From positions 1 through 37,989 of the forward strand of contig NZ_JAHREP010000038.1 of assembly GCF_019084545.1 (NCBI RefSeq): DNA of 37,989 nt, given 5' to 3'. How positions within the stretch are numbered: position 1 is the first letter of the stretch; each line of letters starts with the position of its first letter. Below, in pieces: positions 8,615-17,627 of this stretch. This DNA comes from Marinobacterium ramblicola. Its GTDB lineage: Bacteria; Pseudomonadota; Gammaproteobacteria; Pseudomonadales; Balneatricaceae. The notes beneath the pieces are model-generated. The model did no database searches. It was not told the DNA's origin and was given only the letters and a program-made list of their open reading frames with translations. The position numbers were made by a program, and so were the translations under genes.

Positions 8615-10408
8615 TTGCACGACGATCGGCAACGCATCTACGACTGGCGTTACATCCTCGAGATAGGACTTCAGCACCGACGAGAGCTGGCGCTGGCGAA
8701 CCTGATCGCGATCCTGGCGACCTGCGTTTCGGTGCCGTTGCCGTTGTTGATGCCGCTGCTGGTGGATGAGGTGCTGCTCGATCAACCGGGTGTGGTCGTG
8801 GCCAGCGTCAACCGGCTGGTGCCGGAGAGCTGGCACGGCCCGGTCCTCTATATTGGTGCCGTGCTGCTGCTGACGGTGGTACTAAGAGTGCTCGCGTTGG
8901 CGCTGAATGTCTGGCAGACGCGGCAGTTCACCATCATCTCCAAGGATGTAATCTTCCGTATCCGCTCGGAGCTGTTGCAGCGCTTGCAGCGGATCTCGAT
9001 GAACGAATACGAGACCCTGGGCAGCGGCACCGTCGCCTCGCACCTGGTTACCGATCTGGATACGGTGGACCGGTTTGTCGGCAGTTCGGTCAGTCGGCTG
9101 CTGGTGGCCACGCTGTCGATCATCGGTACTGCCGTGATTCTGCTCTGGATGCACTGGCAACTGGCGCTGTTCATCCTGTTCCTGAACCCGATGGTGATCT
9201 ACCTGACCACGGCGATCGGCAAGCGGGTCAAGCAACTCAAGAAGCGGGAGAACAAGGCGTTCGAGGTGTTCCAGGCGGCGCTGACCGAAACCCTGGACGG
9301 GATTCAGCAGATCCGCGCCGGTAACCGCGAGCGCCATTACCTGGTGCGCCTGGTCGACCGGGCGCGTGATGTGCGCGATCACTCCACCGCATTCGAGTGG
9401 CAATCGGATGCCACCAGTCGGGCCAGCTTCATGCTGTTCATGGCCGGTGTGGACCTGTTCCGCTCGGTCTCCATGCTGATGGTGGTGTTCTCCGACCTCA
9501 GCATCGGCGAGATGATGGCGGTGTTCGGCTACCTCTGGTTCATGATGGGGCCGGTGCAGGAGGTGCTGGGGATACAGTATGCCTGGTTCGGTGCCAAGGC
9601 GGCGCTGGGACGGGTGAACCGTCTGCTTGAGCTGCACATGGAGCCGAGTTATCCGCACCTGCGTGATCCCTTTGCCGACCGGCAGCAGGTGTCGATCGAG
9701 CTCGACAATATCCATTTCAGCTATATCAAGGGGCAGGAGGTGCTCCGCGGTATCAGCCTGCATATCGAGGCGGGTGAGAAGATCGCGCTGGTCGGTGCCA
9801 GCGGTGGTGGCAAGTCGACACTGGTTCAGGTGCTGCTCGGGCTCTATCCGCCGCAACGGGGGGAGGTGCGCTTCAATGGCGTACCGGTGACCCAGATTGG
9901 CCTGGATGTGGTGCGCGAGCATGTAGCGACCGTGTTGCAGCAGCCTGCGCTGTTCAACGGCAGCGTACGGGAGAACCTGGCGATGGGGCGCGAGTATGGT
10001 GAATCGCAGCTCTGGCAGGCGCTGGAGGTGGCGCAGTTGAGAGAGTTTGTCGCGAACCTGGGGCAGGGACTGGATACCCTGGTCGGTCGTCAGGGGGTGC
10101 GCCTCTCCGGTGGCCAGCGGCAGCGGCTGGCGGTGGCCAGGATGGTATTGACCGATCCCAGTGTGGTGATTCTCGACGAGGCGACCTCGGCGCTGGACAC
10201 CGAGACCGAGTTCGCGCTGCACCGGGCGCTGGAGACCTTCCTGCGTGGGCGGACCACTATCATCGTCGCGCACCGGCTCAGTGCCGTGCGCCAGGCGGAC
10301 AGGGTTTATGTGTTCGATGGAGGGGAGATCAGCGAACAGGGTAGCCATGAGGAGCTGATCGACCAAAAGGGGCTCTATGCCCGTCTGTATGGCGCACGAC
10401 AGGGCTGA
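8615..10408 (+). CDS. ABC exporter, fused membrane and ATPase domains
   Basis: This is a half-size type IV ABC exporter of about 597 residues. Six transmembrane helices lie in roughly residues 25-310. The ATPase domain has Walker A GASGGGKST near 394-402, signature LSGGQ near 497, Walker B VVILDEATSALD near 518 and a switch His in IIVAHRLS. It resembles MsbA-like and other lipid or peptide exporters, but the substrate cannot be read. AAGGAG at 8603-8608, overlapping the LysR stop codon, is ideally spaced for a TTG start at 8615. An in-frame ATG at 8594 would overlap the LysR gene and lacks a ribosome site. The phospholipase-D-like gene starts 9 nt downstream, so a role in envelope lipid handling is plausible. 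Confidence 0.88.
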   Translation: MHDDRQRIYDWRYILEIGLQHRRELALANLIAILATCVSVPLPLLMPLLVDEVLLDQPGVVVASVNRLVPESWHGPVLYIGAVLLLTVVLRVLALALNVWQTRQFTIISKDVIFRIRSELLQRLQRISMNEYETLGSGTVASHLVTDLDTVDRFVGSSVSRLLVATLSIIGTAVILLWMHWQLALFILFLNPMVIYLTTAIGKRVKQLKKRENKAFEVFQAALTETLDGIQQIRAGNRERHYLVRLVDRARDVRDHSTAFEWQSDATSRASFMLFMAGVDLFRSVSMLMVVFSDLSIGEMMAVFGYLWFMMGPVQEVLGIQYAWFGAKAALGRVNRLLELHMEPSYPHLRDPFADRQQVSIELDNIHFSYIKGQEVLRGISLHIEAGEKIALVGASGGGKSTLVQVLLGLYPPQRGEVRFNGVPVTQIGLDVVREHVATVLQQPALFNGSVRENLAMGREYGESQLWQALEVAQLREFVANLGQGLDTLVGRQGVRLSGGQRQRLAVARMVLTDPSVVILDEATSALDTETEFALHRALETFLRGRTTIIVAHRLSAVRQADRVYVFDGGEISEQGSHEELIDQKGLYARLYGARQG

Positions 10409-10417
10409 TCTGTAACG

Positions 10418-11551
10418 ATGCCGCGTAATTCAAGATGGCAAAACGGTAATCGTGTCGAACTGCTGGTTGACGGGGCGGAGTTCTTTCCCGCCATGTTGAG
10501 CGCGATGGAGTCCGCCCGTGAGAGTCTGCTACTGGAGTTCTATCTGGTGGCCAGCGGAAAGTTGGTGGACAGGGTTATCGCCGCTCTATCTGTCTGCGCT
10601 GCGCGGGGTGTTCGCGTTTATCTGCTGTTGGACCATTTCGGTGCCCGCGATCTGAAGCAGCACGACCGGGAACGGTTGATTCAAGCGGGCGTGCGACTGC
10701 TGCTGTACAACCCGATCGCCGTAAACAAGTGGTTCGCCAACTTTTCCCGCGATCACCGCAAGCTGCTGGTGGTCGATCAGCGACTGGCCTTCATTGGTGG
10801 TACGGGGCTGGTCGATAGCTATCGCGCCGATCTGCCCGACAGACCCGACACCCCCTGGCATGAGGTGATGTGTCGCGTCGAGGGGCCTGTAGTCGTCGAT
10901 ATGGCCAGACTGTTTCTCAAGCTCTGGAACCGCACCAGTCTGGATTGCCTGCCTCTGCCGAGTGGCCCATCTCGACAGAACGGCGCTCTGGGCGAGGCGC
11001 AGGTGCGTTTGCTGACCTCTGAAGGCCCGCGCAATCAGCAGATCGAGCTCAGTATCCTGCGCATGGCCGGCAGAGCCCGCCAGCGGATCTGGATCTGTAC
11101 CGCCTACTTCCTGCCCTCGTTTGCACTGCGTCTTGCGCTGCGGCGGGCGGCACGGCGCGGCGTCGATGTGCGCCTGCTGGTCAGCGGGCCATTGACCGAC
11201 CATATGTGGATCTACCATGCATCGAAGCGCTACTACCGCCGCCTGCTCAATGCCGGGGTTCGTATCTATGAGTATCAGCCACGTATGCTGCATGCCAAGG
11301 TTGCCCTGATCGACGACCGGGTGTCCGTCGGCTCCTGCAATCTGGACCACTGGAATCTGCGCTGGAACCTTGAGGCGAATATCGAGGTGCGTGAACCGCA
11401 CTTCTCGGCCGATGTCGAACAGATGTTGCTGACCGATTTCGGTCAGAGTCAGGAGATTACCGCGCTGGAGTGGGCGCAGCGGCCTTGGCATCGTAAAATT
11501 AAAGAGCTGATCTGGGCGCTGATCAGCCAGTGGATACTCCGTATCCGTTAA
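10418..11551 (+). CDS. Cardiolipin synthase-like phospholipase D family protein
   Basis: This 377-residue protein has two HKD motifs: His113-Lys115-Asp120 in DHRKLLVVD and His292-Lys294-Asp299 in LHAKVALID. The N-terminal part (VELLVDGAEFFPAMLSAM) and the FYLVASG segment match the ClsB-type cardiolipin synthases of Gammaproteobacteria. Those enzymes join two phospholipids, or transfer phosphatidyl groups, at the inner membrane. There are no N-terminal transmembrane helices as in ClsA. The gene begins 9 nt after the ABC exporter and precedes a lipoprotein by 14 nt, so the three probably form one envelope unit. Another phosphatidyltransferase activity of the same superfamily is possible. Confidence 0.85.
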   Translation: MPRNSRWQNGNRVELLVDGAEFFPAMLSAMESARESLLLEFYLVASGKLVDRVIAALSVCAARGVRVYLLLDHFGARDLKQHDRERLIQAGVRLLLYNPIAVNKWFANFSRDHRKLLVVDQRLAFIGGTGLVDSYRADLPDRPDTPWHEVMCRVEGPVVVDMARLFLKLWNRTSLDCLPLPSGPSRQNGALGEAQVRLLTSEGPRNQQIELSILRMAGRARQRIWICTAYFLPSFALRLALRRAARRGVDVRLLVSGPLTDHMWIYHASKRYYRRLLNAGVRIYEYQPRMLHAKVALIDDRVSVGSCNLDHWNLRWNLEANIEVREPHFSADVEQMLLTDFGQSQEITALEWAQRPWHRKIKELIWALISQWILRIR

Positions 11552-11565
11552 CAAAGGAGAGACAA

Positions 11566-12033
11566 ATGAACAGGTTAAGATCCGGTGCCGTGCTCCTGCT
11601 GGCTGCACTGACCCTCGGAGGTTGTGCCCAGCAGAGCCTCACGGGCGATACCTATAGTCGGCGCGAGGCGCGTCAGGTGCAGCACGTACAGTATGCGGTG
11701 GTGGATTCGGTTCGCCCGGTGGTGATCGAGGGGCGCACCGATGGCGTCGTTGGCGCCGGTGCCGGAGCCATCGTTGGCGGCATTGCCGGCAGTACGATCG
11801 GCGGTGGCAAGGGCTCAAGCATTACCACGGTATTGGGCGCCGTGGCAGGCGGTATCGCCGGGCAGAGGATCGAGGAGGCGACCAGCCGCCGCCAGGGCCA
11901 GGAGCTCACGTTGAGACTGGATAACGGCGAGCTGATCTCGGTGGTGCAAGAGGTGGAGAACAACCAGTTTTTCCGCGCCGGCGACCGTGTCCGCATCTTG
12001 CGCAGCGGCGCGACCATGCGCGTGAGCTACTGA
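11566..12033 (+). CDS. Glycine-zipper outer-membrane lipoprotein (17 kDa antigen-like)
   Basis: This 155-residue lipoprotein has a signal peptide ending in the lipobox LGGC, with Cys20 as the lipidated residue. A glycine-zipper stretch (GAGAGAIVGGIAGSTIGGG and GAVAGGIAGQ) at about residues 63-105 matches the glycine zipper 2TM family found in SlyB/Pcp-like proteins. The C-terminal part (about 110-155) forms a small basic beta-rich domain. The ATG at 11566 is chosen because AAGGAGA lies just upstream and the signal peptide begins there; the longer frame from 11530 runs back into the preceding gene. It is the last gene of the unit starting at 7690. Its role is probably structural in the outer membrane. 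Confidence 0.85.
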   Translation: MNRLRSGAVLLLAALTLGGCAQQSLTGDTYSRREARQVQHVQYAVVDSVRPVVIEGRTDGVVGAGAGAIVGGIAGSTIGGGKGSSITTVLGAVAGGIAGQRIEEATSRRQGQELTLRLDNGELISVVQEVENNQFFRAGDRVRILRSGATMRVSY

Positions 12034-12043
12034 TAGACCTTCA

Positions 12044-12072
12044 CGGCCTGAGGCTCCAAAACGCTCAGGCCG
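12044..12072. terminator. Convergent hairpin between lipoprotein and GST genes
   Basis: A perfect 9-bp inverted repeat (CGGCCTGAG / CTCAGGCCG) with an 11-nt loop separates two convergent genes. Its right arm covers the stop codon of the minus-strand GST gene. There is no strong T-run on either side, so termination strength is uncertain, but position and symmetry suggest a shared bidirectional terminator. Confidence 0.6.
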
Positions 12073-12646
12073 CATCTCTCGGATCGCTGTTGGCAACACC
12101 GGTCTGTTCCCTCTGCTCCGCCAGCCAGGCGGCGAGATGCGGATACTGTGCAGCATCGATCAAACCGCGGAACAGCCCCCAGTCGAACATCGAGTACAGG
12201 CAGATCGACGGATAGTCCCAGACGCCGAACTCCCCCTCATCGACCCGCTGGTCCAGAGCCTGCAGGGATTTCTCCACCCGTTCCCGTTGCAGATTGAAAT
12301 ACAGCCGGTCCTCACCGGTATCCAGGCCAGACCGCTGCGACAGCAGGATCGCGACCATGGAATCGTTGGCTGCATCGATGATGGTCAGCAGGTTCTCCTG
12401 CTTCCAGCTTATCGGCGCCAGGCCCAGTTTCTCCTGCAGGTAACGAAAGATGACACGCGAGTCGTAGATCACCTCGTCGCCGTCGTAGAGCACCGGTATC
12501 TTCAGTGCCGGGTTTTGCCGGCGCAACTGGTCGCGATCTTCGCCGTAGATATTGAGGTCCGAGAACTCGTAGCCCTGACCGGCATCCGCCAGCAGCAGAC
12601 GAATGCGCCGAACATAGGGGGAGGTTGAGGAGCCGATCAGTTTCAT
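12065..12646 (-). CDS. Glutathione S-transferase family protein
   Basis: This 193-residue cytoplasmic protein has an N-terminal thioredoxin-like domain (about residues 1-78) starting MKLIGSSTSPYVRRIRLLL. It shows the cis-proline segment ALKIPVLYDGDE and the glutathione-gripping Asp-Ser in IYDSRVI. A helical C-terminal domain covers about 85-190. Serines stand where some classes use a catalytic Cys, so the active residue is probably a Ser. The substrate is unknown; stringent-starvation-like or detoxifying roles are both possible. GAGGGATAGCT ahead of the ATG is a good ribosome site. It is convergent with the lipoprotein gene and divergent from the NAGGN operon, with no obvious link to either. 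Confidence 0.85.
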   Translation of the reverse strand: MKLIGSSTSPYVRRIRLLLADAGQGYEFSDLNIYGEDRDQLRRQNPALKIPVLYDGDEVIYDSRVIFRYLQEKLGLAPISWKQENLLTIIDAANDSMVAILLSQRSGLDTGEDRLYFNLQRERVEKSLQALDQRVDEGEFGVWDYPSICLYSMFDWGLFRGLIDAAQYPHLAAWLAEQREQTGVANSDPRDAA

Positions 12647-12784
12647 AGCTATCCCTCTGAGCCTGGGGCCCGTGGCAGGTTGAACAACAGGGTCTCGGCG
12701 CAGTGTAGCGCACTCACCGATCGATTCGGAACGGTTTGCGGGCAGGTCTTATAAAACAAATAGTTATCTTCCGGGGGTGGTTTG

Positions 12785-12797
12785 TACTGCTGCAGTA
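12785..12797. promoter_or_regulatory. Palindrome in the promoter region of the NAGGN operon
   Basis: A perfect 13-base palindrome, TACTGC-T-GCAGTA, lies about 97 bases upstream of the asnO start in a 247-bp gap between divergent genes. It falls between a possible -35 (TTGTAC, 12782-12787) and a weak -10 (TAGGGT, 12805-12810, 17-bp spacer). It would suit a dimeric regulator of osmotic induction, but no regulator can be named. Confidence 0.35.
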
Positions 12798-12893
12798 TGT
12801 TTGCTAGGGTAAAAACACATCTCTAACACGGGCCGCCAGATGCGGCGAGCTGTGCCTGTCGGCCTCAACGTAAGGCGAGGAATACCAGAGCTT

Positions 12894-14666
12894 ATGTGTG
12901 GCATCTGTGGCGAGATCCGATTCGACGGCACCCAACCCTCCGTCAGCGCTGTTGAGCGCATGGCCGAAAAACTCAGGCCAAGGGGGCCGGATGCCGGTGG
13001 TGTCTACGCCCAGAACAATATCGTCTTCGGTCATCGCAGGCTGAAGATCATCGACCTGTCCGATCATGCCCAGCAGCCGATGCATGATCCGGAGCTGGGC
13101 CTGACCCTGGTGTTCAACGGCTGTATCTACAACTACCAGGCGCTGCGCGACGAGTTGCAGCAGCAGGGCTATCGCTTTTTCTCCACCGGTGACTCCGAGG
13201 TGATCCTGAAGGCGTTTCATGCCTGGGGCGCCGAATGTGTGCAACGGTTCAACGGCATGTTCGCCTTCGTGATCCACGACCGGGACTCGGGTCGCATCCA
13301 CATGGCGCGGGACCGCTTCGGTATCAAACCTCTCTACTACTCGCAAAGCGCCGGTCGTCTGCGCTTCGCGTCGTCCCTGCCCTCGATTCTGGCGGCCGGT
13401 GAGGTGGACACCGAGATCGATCCGGTGGCGCTGCACCACTATATGCAGTGGCACGCAGTGGTACCGCCGCCGCTGACCCTGCTCAAGGGCGTACGCAAGC
13501 TGCCGCCAGCGACCTTTCGGGTGATCGAGCCCGACGGCCGTTATCTCGATACCCCGTATTGGGCGCAGAGAATGGGGCCAGTGGCCGGCGACGAGCTGAA
13601 GACCAAGGACGATTGGGAGGATGAACTGCTGGCCGCGTTGCGCCGGTCGGTGGAGCGGCGTTCGGTGGCCGACGTGCCGGTAGGCGTGTTGCTCTCCGGC
13701 GGTCTCGATTCAAGTCTGATCGTGGGGCTGTTGGCCGAGCATGGTCAGACCGGGCTAAACACCTTCTCGGTCGGGTTCGAGGCGGCCGGTGGCGAGCAGG
13801 GCGATGAGTTTAAATACTCCGACATCATCGCCCGGCATTATGGTACCGAGCACCACCAGATACGGGTTCCCTCCAGCCGGCTGCTGGAGACGCTGCCGCA
13901 GACCTTCGCGGCGATGTCGGAGCCGATGGTCAGTTACGACAATGTGGGGTTCTTCCTGCTCTCCCATGAGGTGTCCAAACATCTGAAGGTGGTGCAGAGC
14001 GGGCAGGGAGCCGACGAGGTGTTCGGCGGCTATCACTGGTATCCGCCGATGCTGAATAGCGTCGATGCGGTGGAGGACTACGGCCGGGCGTTCTTCGATC
14101 GCAGCGAGGAGGAGTTCGCACGGGCGATCTGCTCCGACTATGTCGGCGATAACTACTCGCGCAAGTTTGTCGAACGCTACTTTGCCAGTGTCGACGCGCC
14201 GCGCCCGGTGGACAAGGCACTGCATATCGATACCAACGTGATGCTGGTGGATGACCCGGTGAAGCGGGTGGACAACATGACCATGGCCTGGGGGTTGGAG
14301 GCGAGGGTGCCCTTCCTCGACCACGAAGTGGTGGAGCTGGCTGGACGTATTCCCGCCGAGTTGAAGGTGAAGGGGAACGGCAAGTACGTGCTTAAGGAGG
14401 TGGCGCGGCGGATCATCCCCAACGCCGTGATCGACCGCCCCAAGGGCTACTTCCCGGTACCGGCGCTGAAATATATCGAAGGCCCCTATCTCGACTTTGT
14501 GCGCGGCTATCTGGACAGCGACAGCTGCCGTCAACGAGGGCTGTTCCGACGTGACTACCTGGAGCAACTGATGGATGCGCCCCGCGATCATATAACCCCC
14601 TTAAGAGGGTCCAAACTCTGGCAGATGGCGCTGCTGGAGATGTGGCTACAGACCCATGGAGTCTGA
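12894..14666 (+). CDS. asnO: N-acetylglutaminylglutamine amidotransferase (AsnB-like)
   Basis: This roughly 590-residue class II glutamine amidotransferase has Cys2 as N-terminal nucleophile after Met removal (MCGICGEIRFDG). An asparagine-synthetase-type domain follows with the PP-loop SGGLDSS at about residues 268-275. The start at 12894 is fixed by the need for Cys at position 2; the frame is open further upstream but those residues are not family-like. In the known NAGGN pathway it amidates N-acetylglutaminylglutamine to the osmolyte amide, using glutamine and ATP. Its neighbours, the GNAT/ATP-grasp synthetase and M42 peptidase, are the defining partners of this system and set it apart from ordinary asparagine synthetase. 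Confidence 0.94.
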   Translation: MCGICGEIRFDGTQPSVSAVERMAEKLRPRGPDAGGVYAQNNIVFGHRRLKIIDLSDHAQQPMHDPELGLTLVFNGCIYNYQALRDELQQQGYRFFSTGDSEVILKAFHAWGAECVQRFNGMFAFVIHDRDSGRIHMARDRFGIKPLYYSQSAGRLRFASSLPSILAAGEVDTEIDPVALHHYMQWHAVVPPPLTLLKGVRKLPPATFRVIEPDGRYLDTPYWAQRMGPVAGDELKTKDDWEDELLAALRRSVERRSVADVPVGVLLSGGLDSSLIVGLLAEHGQTGLNTFSVGFEAAGGEQGDEFKYSDIIARHYGTEHHQIRVPSSRLLETLPQTFAAMSEPMVSYDNVGFFLLSHEVSKHLKVVQSGQGADEVFGGYHWYPPMLNSVDAVEDYGRAFFDRSEEEFARAICSDYVGDNYSRKFVERYFASVDAPRPVDKALHIDTNVMLVDDPVKRVDNMTMAWGLEARVPFLDHEVVELAGRIPAELKVKGNGKYVLKEVARRIIPNAVIDRPKGYFPVPALKYIEGPYLDFVRGYLDSDSCRQRGLFRRDYLEQLMDAPRDHITPLRGSKLWQMALLEMWLQTHGV

Positions 14667-14668
14667 AC

Positions 14669-16474
14669 GTGAACAAGAGAACCGAGGAACAAGCACGTGA
14701 ACCGAGCGGCGCCTCGCGCCAGGATCCGATGGATCCGTCGGCGATGGCCTCGCTCAAACACTGGGGCGATCCGCTCGACCTGCCGGAAAAAGAGGCGATG
14801 CACGACGAGGTGGCGATCGATTGCGGTTGGGGGCGGCTGATCTTCGGCCAGACCTTTCGCGATCCGAAGACCGTCGCCGATCTGCTGCGACGTGAGCGCG
14901 AGGGGCGGCGGGATATTGCGCTCTACGTGCGTGAGCCCCATCTGGTGCTCTGCCATGCTCCCCAGGATCTGTTTATGGATCCCTCGCTGACCTACCGTCT
15001 CGATTTCGCCCACTATCGCCTTCGCGACTCCCGGCCGAAGGGGCTCAGAATCCGGCCCATGGATCCGCAGGATGATCAGTTGCGTATCAACCGGCTGTAC
15101 ATGGCCCGCAACATGGTGCCCGCCTACGACGGCTTCTACAGCAAACTACCCGAAAAAACTGAACTGACCGTGCTGGTCGCGGAGGATGAGGCCAGCGGCG
15201 AGATTATCGGTGTGGTTACCGGTGTCGATCACCGACTCGCCTTCAACGATCCGGATAATGGCTGCAGCCTCTGGGCCCTGGTCACCGATCCGCAGACCCA
15301 CCTGCCGGCGGTGGGCGAATGGCTCTCCCGTGAGTTGATCAAGGAGATGGCGGGACGCGGCCGCGCATTCATGGACCTGTCGGTGATGCATGACAACGAG
15401 GCTGCGATCCACCTGTATGAGAAGCTCGGTTTCAAGCAGGTACCGGTCTACTGTCTGAAGCACAAAAACTCGATCAACGAAAAGTTGTTCATCGGCGCGG
15501 AGCCTGAGGCGGAGCTCAATATTTACGCCCGGCTGATCACCCGCGAAGCGCGACGGCGGGGCATCGGGGTCGAGGTGCTGGATGCCGAAGGCGGTTTTTT
15601 CCGTCTCTCCTTGGGCGGGCGCTCGGTCAGCTGTCGTGAGTCGCTGAGCGAGATGACCAGTGCCGTGGCGATGAGTCGATGCGACGACAAGGCGGTCACC
15701 CGGCGCCTGCTGCAAAAGGAGGGGCTGCGGGTGCCGGAACAGGTGGTCGCCGGTGATGACGAGCAGATCGAAGACTTCCTCTCCCGCCATCACTCGGTCG
15801 TCGTGAAACCGGCGCGGGGCGAGCAGGGGCGGGGGATACAGGTTGGCCTGGCCGGTCTGGACGAGGTCCGAGTTGCGGTCGACAACGCCAGACATTACTG
15901 CGACAAGGTGCTGATAGAGCAATGTGTCAAAGGAGAAGACCTGCGCATCATCGTAATCAACTACCAGGTGGTAGCCGCCGCCGTACGCAGGCCGCCGCGC
16001 ATTCTCGGTGACGGCACGCATAGCGTTGGCGAGTTGATCGAGCGCCTGAGTCGACGCCGACAGGCGGCGACCGACGGCGAGAGCAGTATCCCGCTGGACA
16101 GTGAAACCGAGCGCAGCGTGCGCAAACTGGGGTACGAGTTCGATGATCTGCTGCCCAGCGGCGAATGGCTGCAGGTGCGGACCACGGCTAACCTGCATAC
16201 GGGAGGGACGATCCACGACGTGACGGCGGAGCTGCATCCGGTGCTCAGCTCGGCCGCGGTGCGTGCGGCCAAGGCGATCGAGATTCCGGTGGTGGGGCTG
16301 GATTTCATGGTGCCGGATGTCAGCGGGCCGGATTACGCGATCATCGAGGCCAACGAACGCCCGGGGCTGGCCAACCATGAGCCCCAGCCGACGGTGGAGT
16401 GCTTCGTTGATCTGCTCTTCCCCTATACCCGCAGCCAGGCGAGCCGCGAGCCCGGCAACGACGAACCAAGATAG
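14669..16474 (+). CDS. ngg: N-acetylglutaminylglutamine synthetase (GNAT/ATP-grasp fusion)
   Basis: This roughly 601-residue fusion has a GNAT acetyltransferase domain at about residues 115-285 (MDLSVMHDNEAAIHLYEKLG) and an ATP-grasp ligase domain at about 320-590. The latter shows VVKPARGEQGRGIQVG, VLIEQCVKGEDLRIIVI and IIEANERPGL. In the NAGGN pathway it acetylates glutamine and ligates a second glutamine using ATP. I take the GTG at 14669, two bases after the asnO stop, because GGAG lies 8 nt upstream within the end of asnO. A GTG at 14642 in the same frame has its purine run too close. Tight spacing to asnO and to the next gene marks a three-gene operon. Confidence 0.93.
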   Translation: MNKRTEEQAREPSGASRQDPMDPSAMASLKHWGDPLDLPEKEAMHDEVAIDCGWGRLIFGQTFRDPKTVADLLRREREGRRDIALYVREPHLVLCHAPQDLFMDPSLTYRLDFAHYRLRDSRPKGLRIRPMDPQDDQLRINRLYMARNMVPAYDGFYSKLPEKTELTVLVAEDEASGEIIGVVTGVDHRLAFNDPDNGCSLWALVTDPQTHLPAVGEWLSRELIKEMAGRGRAFMDLSVMHDNEAAIHLYEKLGFKQVPVYCLKHKNSINEKLFIGAEPEAELNIYARLITREARRRGIGVEVLDAEGGFFRLSLGGRSVSCRESLSEMTSAVAMSRCDDKAVTRRLLQKEGLRVPEQVVAGDDEQIEDFLSRHHSVVVKPARGEQGRGIQVGLAGLDEVRVAVDNARHYCDKVLIEQCVKGEDLRIIVINYQVVAAAVRRPPRILGDGTHSVGELIERLSRRRQAATDGESSIPLDSETERSVRKLGYEFDDLLPSGEWLQVRTTANLHTGGTIHDVTAELHPVLSSAAVRAAKAIEIPVVGLDFMVPDVSGPDYAIIEANERPGLANHEPQPTVECFVDLLFPYTRSQASREPGNDEPR

Positions 16475-16485
16475 AGGAGCGAAAG

Positions 16486-17619
16486 GTGACTGAACTGACG
16501 ATCGATACCGACTATCTGCAGGAGCAGCTTCGCAATCTGCTGTTGATCCCCAGCCCATCCGGTATGACCGACGATGTGGTGCGCTATATCTGCGCCGAGC
16601 TGGAAAAACTGGATATCCGCTACGAGCTGACCCGGCGTGGCGCGATACGTGCCATCATCCCCGGCAAAAATGTCAGCCCGCGGCGGGCGATCGCCGCGCA
16701 TCTGGATACGCTGGGCGCCATGGTCAAAGGGTTCAAACGCGATGGCCGTTTGCGCGTGGTGCCGATCGGCCACTGGAACGCGCGCTTTGCCGAGGGTGCG
16801 AGGGTGCGGATCCACTGCGACAACGGTCAGACCTATCGCGGCACCATTCTGCCGCTGAAGGCTTCCGGCCATACCTACAATACCGGCGTGGACGAGCAGC
16901 CTTCGAACTGGGATAACCTGGAGATCCGTATCGACGAGCCGGTCAACCAGATCGACCAATTGTGGTCCATGGGGGTTCGGGTCGGGGACTTCGTGTCGGT
17001 CGACCCCAACCCGGAGTTTTCCGACAAGGGCTTCATCAACAGCCGTCATCTGGACGACAAGGCGGGCGTGGCCTGCATGCTGGCGGCGGCCAAAGCGCTG
17101 GGCGATGCGGAAACCAAGCCTGAACTGGATTGCCACCTGCTGTTCACCATCTCGGAGGAGGTGGGCGTGGGGGCCTCGCATATACTGCACGGCGAGATTG
17201 CGGAGATGGTGTCGATCGACAACGGCACCATCGCGCCGGAGCAGAACACCTGCGAGTACGGTGTCACCATCGCCATGCAGGACTCCAGCGGACCGTTCGA
17301 CCGCCATCTGACCCAGCATCTGATCAATATCTGCAAACGTGAAGAGATCGAGTTCAGCCGGGATATCTTCAGGTTCTACCGCAGTGACGCGGCTTCGGCG
17401 CTGGAGGCGGGCAACGATATCCGTACCGCGCTGATCTGTTTTGCGCTGGATGCCTCCCATGGCTGGGAGCGCAGCCATATGCGCTCATTACTCTCGGTGG
17501 CGCAACTGCTGGTGGGGTACATGAGCTCGAAACCGCTGTTCTCACCGCATGAAAACGTGATTGGCTCCGATGAGGAGTACCCGCTGATCCACGATACCGA
17601 GCGTCTGCGCTCCAGCTAG
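16486..17619 (+). CDS. M42-family peptidase of the NAGGN system
   Basis: This 377-residue metallopeptidase has the co-catalytic metal pattern of M42 aminopeptidases: His72 and Asp74 in AAHLDTLG, Asp190 in RHLDDKAG, the Glu224-Glu225 pair in ISEEVG, Asp245 in SIDNG and a late His in the HGWERSH segment. It starts at GTG with GAGGAGCGAAAG upstream, 11 nt after ngg. This subfamily is consistently found with the NAGGN genes. Its task has not been settled as far as I know; degrading the osmolyte after salt downshift or trimming a precursor are both reasonable. It closes the operon, facing the convergent DUF1285 gene 8 nt away. Confidence 0.92.
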   Translation: MTELTIDTDYLQEQLRNLLLIPSPSGMTDDVVRYICAELEKLDIRYELTRRGAIRAIIPGKNVSPRRAIAAHLDTLGAMVKGFKRDGRLRVVPIGHWNARFAEGARVRIHCDNGQTYRGTILPLKASGHTYNTGVDEQPSNWDNLEIRIDEPVNQIDQLWSMGVRVGDFVSVDPNPEFSDKGFINSRHLDDKAGVACMLAAAKALGDAETKPELDCHLLFTISEEVGVGASHILHGEIAEMVSIDNGTIAPEQNTCEYGVTIAMQDSSGPFDRHLTQHLINICKREEIEFSRDIFRFYRSDAASALEAGNDIRTALICFALDASHGWERSHMRSLLSVAQLLVGYMSSKPLFSPHENVIGSDEEYPLIHDTERLRSS

Positions 17620-17627
17620 CAAGGGCA

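Noticed and set aside
8882-10366. 494-codon open frame on the minus strand
   Set aside because: It lies fully inside the ABC exporter and has the same His/Gln-rich shadow composition.
15146-16558. 470-codon open frame on the minus strand
   Set aside because: Antisense to the NAGGN synthetase; no recognisable motif.
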